Source: Nitratifractor sp.
GTDB lineage: Bacteria > Campylobacterota > Campylobacteria > Campylobacterales > Sulfurovaceae
NCBI GenBank assembly: GCA_015491955.1
Contig: WGFZ01000090.1
Coordinates: 1-34,804, forward strand
Length of the DNA stretch: 34,804 nt
Direction: 5' to 3'
Part shown: in pieces, positions 30,005-34,804 of the stretch
How positions within the stretch are numbered: the stretch's first letter is position 1
Layout: each line of letters begins with the position of its first letter
Made by a program: the position numbers and the translations under genes
The notes under the pieces: model-generated
The model's input: only the letters and a program-made list of their open reading frames with translations
What the model was told of the DNA's origin: nothing
Databases searched by the model: none

Positions 30005-31636
30005 ATGTCCTCTCTTTTTAAAACTTCTAGTTTCGGTCTAGCAAAAGGCAAGGAGGTAATCAGTGATGATTTTGCCTCTGTACGTATATTTGATGAGCTA
30101 TGTATCGCTGTACTTTGTGATGGTGTTGGTAGTGCTATGGCTGGAGCTAAGGCATCTCGTAGAGCTGTAAATTACCTAATAAATAACTTTAAAGTTCGCC
30201 CTAAGAGTTGGAGTATAGAGAAATCTCTACGCCATTTTATTAAAAATATTAACTCTATTTTATACCAAGAGGGTATTGAAGAGTATGAGCGTCCTGAGTA
30301 TGTTACAACTTTGAGTGTTGTTGTGATTGAGGGAAATCGTCTATATGGAGCGAATGTAGGGGACTCTCCTATATTCCTACTTAGAGATGATAATCTTATA
30401 CGTCTTAGTGTTCCTCACGTAAGTGATGAGAAGGGAATGGAACACGTCTTAACCCAAGCAATTGGACTTGATGAGAGCGTAGATATATTCTTTTTTGAAA
30501 ATAATCTCCATACAAAAGATAGGCTACTTATTACTAGTGATGGACTTGAAGCTGTTTTTGATGAAAATGAGATAAAAAATAGGATTCCAAATGGTGCAAT
30601 ATCTTTAATAAAAGATGCTAGTAAAGAGCTAAAAGATGATTTACCAGATGATACAACAGCCATTATAATTGAGATTCAAGGGGAGTCTCGTCGTCAGCAT
30701 CTAAAAAAGATAGATTTACCTATTCCAAAGAGTCTAAAAAAGGGTGAAGTGGTTGATGGATACTCTCTAATTCGCCCTCTTATTCAAAATGAGAGAACTT
30801 GGCTTTGTGAAAAGAAGGGTGTTAGATATGTATTAAAATTTCCTCCTATTGAGGCTATAGATGATGAGGTTTATCTTGACCTATTTGTAAAGGAGGCGTG
30901 GAATGCTTCACGTCTTAAAGCTGGTTTTTTTCCAAAGGCTGTTATTCCTGTTAAACGTAGCCTAAGATACTATGTAATGGAGTATATTGATGCTCCAACA
31001 CTAAAAGATGAAATATCCAAAAAACCTCTGCCTATTGAAGATAGTGTAAGTTTAGGGAAATTTCTTCTTCACGCCTCTAGTTTTCTACTAAAGTATGACC
31101 TAGTACACGGCGATATTAAACCTGAGAATATTCTAGTACTACGTCGCCACGGAAAGAGAGTATATAAGCTTATAGATTTTGGCTCTATTGTTGAGATATT
31201 CTCTCTAGCCACACGTGCTGGGACTCCAAGTTACTTAGCTCCAGAGCGTTTCATAGGTGAAAGTATTAGTGAGCAGACAGAGCTTTTTGCTATTGGAGTA
31301 ACACTCTATGAGGTTTTAAGCAAAAAGTTCCCTTATGGAGAGATTGAACCTTTTCAAAATCCAAACTTCAAAACACCTCGACCTCTTCGTACTCTAAATC
31401 CTCTTGTACCAAATTGGTTGGAATCGGTAGTAATGCGGGCAGTAGAAAAAGATAAAAATAGACGTTATGAACTCTATAGTGAGATGGAGTATGAATTGAC
31501 ACACCCACAAAGGGTACGACCATACTATCCAAAAAATACAACTCTACTACAAAGAGAACCTATTAAAGTATATCGATGGGCTTTTACTATATCTATGCTT
31601 ATAAATATAATTTTAATTTTTATACTAATTCATTAA
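30005..31636 (+). CDS. PP2C-type phosphatase / Ser-Thr kinase fusion with C-terminal TM anchor
   Basis: PP2C motifs AVLCDGVGSAMAG, YGANVGDSPIFLL, LITSDGLEAVF, DLPDDTTA; kinase motifs VLKFPP, LVHGDIKPENILV, LIDFGSI, GTPSYLAPERF; C-terminal WAFTISMLINIILIFILIH. Confidence 0.93.
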   Translation: MSSLFKTSSFGLAKGKEVISDDFASVRIFDELCIAVLCDGVGSAMAGAKASRRAVNYLINNFKVRPKSWSIEKSLRHFIKNINSILYQEGIEEYERPEYVTTLSVVVIEGNRLYGANVGDSPIFLLRDDNLIRLSVPHVSDEKGMEHVLTQAIGLDESVDIFFFENNLHTKDRLLITSDGLEAVFDENEIKNRIPNGAISLIKDASKELKDDLPDDTTAIIIEIQGESRRQHLKKIDLPIPKSLKKGEVVDGYSLIRPLIQNERTWLCEKKGVRYVLKFPPIEAIDDEVYLDLFVKEAWNASRLKAGFFPKAVIPVKRSLRYYVMEYIDAPTLKDEISKKPLPIEDSVSLGKFLLHASSFLLKYDLVHGDIKPENILVLRRHGKRVYKLIDFGSIVEIFSLATRAGTPSYLAPERFIGESISEQTELFAIGVTLYEVLSKKFPYGEIEPFQNPNFKTPRPLRTLNPLVPNWLESVVMRAVEKDKNRRYELYSEMEYELTHPQRVRPYYPKNTTLLQREPIKVYRWAFTISMLINIILIFILIH

Positions 31637-31659
31637 AGGTTTAATCTATTTAGATTTGA

Positions 31660-31684
31660 AAGCAAATAGTATATAAATTTGCTT
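31660..31684. other. Inverted repeat between the kinase gene and mnmH
   Basis: AAGCAAAT-(9 nt)-ATTTGCTT, perfect 8-bp arms, just upstream of a TATAAT box. Confidence 0.5.
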
Positions 31685-31689
31685 CTAGC

Positions 31690-31695
31690 TATAAT
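31690..31695 (+). promoter_or_regulatory. Putative -10 box (TATAAT) for mnmH
   Basis: GCTATAATAGC about 33 nt upstream of the 5'-most open in-frame codon of mnmH; no clear -35. Confidence 0.5.
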
Positions 31696-31727
31696 AGCAT
31701 CAAACTTTTTTGATAAAAGGATATTAA

Positions 31728-32840
31728 ATCGTATCAAGTTCTCTTCCCCTAATTAGTGATTTCAAGTCTATAGTTACTCAAAATCGTCCACTTATTGACC
31801 TAAGAGCTCCTGTGGAGTTTGCTAAAGGCTCTTTTCAAAATAGTATAAATCTTCCTCTATTAACTGACAAAGAGCGTGAGATAATAGGGACAACCTATAA
31901 ACAAAAGGGGAATAAAGAGGCGGTAGCCCTTGGACACAAGATAGTTAGTGGAGATATAAAAGAGAAAAGAATTAACTTATGGATAGATTTTATAAAAGCC
32001 AATCCTAACGCTTATCTATTTTGTTGGAGAGGTGGTCAGCGTTCAGCAATTGTTCAAGAGTGGTTGGCTGATAGGGGAGTTATTATTCCTCGTTTAAAAG
32101 GTGGATATAAAGCCTTTAGAAACTATCTAATTAAAGAGAGTATATCTATTAGCTCATCTAGTAAAATCTATAATATTGCAGGTCGTACAGGAAGTGGAAA
32201 GACTCTACTTTTAAAAGAGTTTCCTCAAGCAATAGACCTTGAAGGAATAGCTCACCATAGGGGTTCAGCTTTTGGACGATATGCTCTAGCTCAACCGAGC
32301 CAAATAAGTTTTGAAAATAATCTTGCTTATGAGTTAATTTTACATAATGAACATAAATATCCTTGGCTCATTATTGAAGATGAGAGTAGAAATGTTGGTC
32401 AAAGATATATCCCACCTGAAGTATTTAATTCATTCAAAAATGCCAAATTAGTACTTCTTGAACGTCCACTTCAAGAGAGAATAGATATTATATATGATGA
32501 TTATATTATCTACTCTCAACAAGAGTATGAAGAGGCATATAACAAAGGTCAAACACCATATACTTGGTATGAGGTAATGCAGTATAACTTTCAAAGAATA
32601 CGCAAACGCCTTGGAGAAGAGCGTTATAAACGACTTATTAAACTTCTTGAAATAGCTTGGAATGAACAAATTTGTAGAGGCAATAGAGAACTCCACAAAG
32701 ATTGGATAGAGACCCTACTTGTAGAGTACTATGACCCTATGTATGATTATCAAATTAAAAAGAAGATCGAGCAAATTATCTTTAAGGGGAATCAAGAGGA
32801 GATTTTAGAGTTTTTCTCCTCTCTTGAGACTAAGAGATAA
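31728..32840 (+). CDS. mnmH: tRNA 2-selenouridine synthase MnmH (SelU/YbbB): rhodanese domain plus P-loop domain
   Basis: In-frame translation from 31728: (I)VSSSLPLISDFKSIVTQNRPLIDLRAPVEFAKGSFQNSINLPLL...FCWRGGQRSAIVQEWL...GRTGSGKTLLLKEF. In-frame stop at 31725-31727; the track's GTG at 31812 would cut the conserved PLIDLRAPVEF. Start codon unresolved. Confidence 0.88.
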   Translation: MVSSSLPLISDFKSIVTQNRPLIDLRAPVEFAKGSFQNSINLPLLTDKEREIIGTTYKQKGNKEAVALGHKIVSGDIKEKRINLWIDFIKANPNAYLFCWRGGQRSAIVQEWLADRGVIIPRLKGGYKAFRNYLIKESISISSSSKIYNIAGRTGSGKTLLLKEFPQAIDLEGIAHHRGSAFGRYALAQPSQISFENNLAYELILHNEHKYPWLIIEDESRNVGQRYIPPEVFNSFKNAKLVLLERPLQERIDIIYDDYIIYSQQEYEEAYNKGQTPYTWYEVMQYNFQRIRKRLGEERYKRLIKLLEIAWNEQICRGNRELHKDWIETLLVEYYDPMYDYQIKKKIEQIIFKGNQEEILEFFSSLETKR

Positions 32841-33873
32841 TTAATGCCTTCTCTTGTGGTGCTATAACCTCTGCTATAACAGTTGTCTCTTCATACCCCT
32901 CATCTATTAAAGAAGATACTAAAGCATCTGCTTGATTTGGATTTATAGCAATTAGTAATCCTCCACTTGTTTGAGCATCATAAAATATAATATCATCGTC
33001 TGTATCTATATCCCATCTACTCTTAGGTGATATATAACTCCTATTATTATAAGTTCCTGCTGGAATTATTCCCATATTAGCCATCTCTAGTGCTTCTGGT
33101 ATGATAGGAAGCTTATCAAACTCAAAATGGATACTAACCCTACCCTCTCCACTCATCTCATAAGCGTGTCCTGCTAAACCAAAGCCTGTAACATCAGTAC
33201 AAGCACTCACATCAAAATCTCTCATCAATAATGACGCTTTATAGTTCAACTTAGCTAAAGTATTGGCAATATATCTTATACGACTCTTAGATAAGAGGTC
33301 AGCTTTTATAGCTGTTGTTAATATCCCCATACCAAGAGGCTTAGTAATAATTAGAACATCTCCAACTCTTGGAGTATCGTTTCTATATATCTGCTTAGGG
33401 TTAGCTAAACCTGTTACACTCAGACCATAAGTCATCTCTGGTGCTTCAATAGTATGCCCACCTACAACAACACCCCCACACTCTTTTACTTTACTAGCAC
33501 CTCCAGCAAGAATTTCAGCAAGTACCTCTTGAGGGTGGTTACAGCCATCAAATCCAACAATATTCATAGCCGTAAGTACATCAGCACCCATAGCAAAAAT
33601 ATCACTAAGACTATTAGCTGCCGCAATTTGACCATAAAAGTATGGGTCATCAACAACAGGTGTAATAACATCAAGAGTTTGAACTAAAGCTCTATTCTCA
33701 TCTAGCCTAAAGACTCCTGCATCTTCGCTACTTCCAATACCAACAATTAAACGCTCATCATCGCTCTTTATCTCTGCTAATATATGTGAGAGATCCGCCG
33801 GACCCAATTTAGCAGCTCAACCAGCAGCTTTGACGAACTTTGTTAGTCTATGAGTATTATCTAACTCTCTCAT
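32830..33873 (-). CDS. selD: Selenophosphate synthetase, selenoprotein with in-frame UGA (Sec19)
   Basis: From ATG 33873-33871: MRELDNTHRLTKFVKAAG[TGA=U]AAKLGPADLSHILAEIKSDDERLIVGIGSSEDAGVF...; UGA at 33819-33817 sits at the catalytic Cys position of SelD. The track's 33807 start is an artefact of the UGA. Confidence 0.95.
33795..33815 (-). promoter_or_regulatory. Candidate bacterial SECIS stem-loop immediately downstream of the selD UGA
   Basis: CUGCU-AAAUUGGGUCC-GGCGG (minus strand) can form a 5-bp stem with G-U pairs and a loop containing GGG; folding not computed. Confidence 0.45.
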
Positions 33874-34080
33874 ACAATACCTCTATTTAAAGTTAAGAAT
33901 CATATAACTATTTAAAATTGGAGTATATTTAACTTAAGCTTATTTAAAAGAGTAATAAGCAAAATAAGTATGATAAAATTTCACCCGATGCATTTGCTCA
34001 AGGTTTGAGCTAACATAGTATGCCAATATTTGACAACTATTCCTATATTTGCACCAATTATATATTATAGAAGGAATAAA

Positions 34081-34804
34081 TATGCAAAGACGTGATTTTT
34101 TTAAAACTATCTCTATTGCTACTATTGCAGGACTTACTACTACACAAATACCATTATTAGCTAAAGAGATTAGTCCCAAAACACAAGAGAAAATATCAGA
34201 TGAAAAACGACGCTTTCACGTTGTATATGATTTTGATATAAAAAATCCAAATGGTAAAGGGGCTTATCCTGCCCAGCTTTGGAATCCTATGCCATATAAA
34301 GCTCCTTGGCAAAATGTAAGAGTCTTAAACTTTAATGGAGACTATGATAGCTTTAATATAAATGATGATAATAGTTATGATGCTAATATCTTCTATGCAA
34401 AATGGGATAAATCCAATAAGAGTAAAAGAGTTCATATAGAGATGGAGATTGAGACTAGTTATCGTCAAGTTCCAATTAAAGATATAGAGATAGCTAGTAA
34501 AAAGAATCTTCCTATTCCATCTGAGGTTAAACGCTTTTTAAAGCCAACTACTCACATTCCAACTAATGGTAAGCTAAAAGCTAAAGCCAATGAGCTTACA
34601 AAGGGAGTTAGTGATAGGTTTGAGAAGGTAAAAAGAGTCTATGATTGGGTAACAAAGACTACATTTAGAGACCCAAAGGTTGTTGGTTGTGGAAGTGGTG
34701 ATGCTGGTAAAATGATGAATAGTGGATATTTTGGTGGTAAATGTACCGATATTAGCTCTTTATTTGTAGCTCTTCTTCGCTCTTGTGGTATTCCTGCTAG
34801 AGAG
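34081..34804 (+). CDS. Transglutaminase-like (cysteine protease fold) exported protein, 3' truncated by the window edge
   Basis: ATG at 34081 with AGAAGGA Shine-Dalgarno: MQRRDFFKTISIATIAGLTTTQIPLLAKEI... (Tat-like RRDFFK signal) ... VKRVYDWVTKTTFRDPKVVGCGSGDAG...GGKCTDISSLFVALLRSCGIPARE. Not in the ORF track because it is open at the edge. Confidence 0.88.

Noticed and set aside
33454-33687. 77-aa plus-strand ORF inside selD
   Set aside because: Antisense shadow of selD; Asn/Thr/Ser-rich composition with no family signal.
33960-34080. Possible tRNA (e.g. tRNA-Sec) or structured RNA next to selD
   Set aside because: No acceptor/T-arm signature (GGTTCRANNCC) or CCA end found; only a 6-bp hairpin is present.
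33940-34179. 79-aa minus-strand ORF
   Set aside because: Antisense to the start of the transglutaminase-like gene, which has clear Shine-Dalgarno, signal peptide and domain evidence.

Overview
AT-rich bacterial chromosomal window. The gene content and the lpxC - tsaB-like - thrB - ylxR - infB - rbfA - rimP order resemble Campylobacterota (Sulfurovum/Sulfurimonas/Campylobacter-like); this taxonomic call is inference. Most of the window is housekeeping: groESL; translation-factor, lipid A and NAD biosynthesis genes; plsY-folB; a two-component system; a ferredoxin and Ppx/GppA; rsmG, ribA, hemB and gdhA. It also holds a nitrate/nitrite assimilation block (nirA, narK-type MFS, PP2C phosphatase-kinase fusion) and a selenium pair (mnmH/selD). 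Accessory content is concentrated at the left edge: a type I restriction locus on the minus strand (hsdR, then small cargo ORFs, then the start of hsdS at the very edge). The cargo between hsdR and hsdS includes a PemK/MazF-like protein, an apparent internally deleted Abi_2-like ORF and two overlapping micro-ORFs. The observations I rate highest are: (1) selD has an in-frame UGA at codon 19 (selenocysteine at the catalytic Cys position), so the ORF track truncates it; (2) mnmH (selU) has no ATG/GTG/TTG/CTG start that preserves its conserved N-terminus, only ATC/ATT/ATA codons; (3) the compact hsdR-cargo-hsdS arrangement with stop/start-overlapping micro-ORFs and a hairpin; (4) a kinase/phosphatase fusion with a degenerate glycine loop. 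I also recovered two edge genes missing from the ORF track: partial hsdS (minus, 1-59) and a transglutaminase-like protein (plus, 34081-end). I found no CRISPR array, rRNA, convincing tRNA or transposon.
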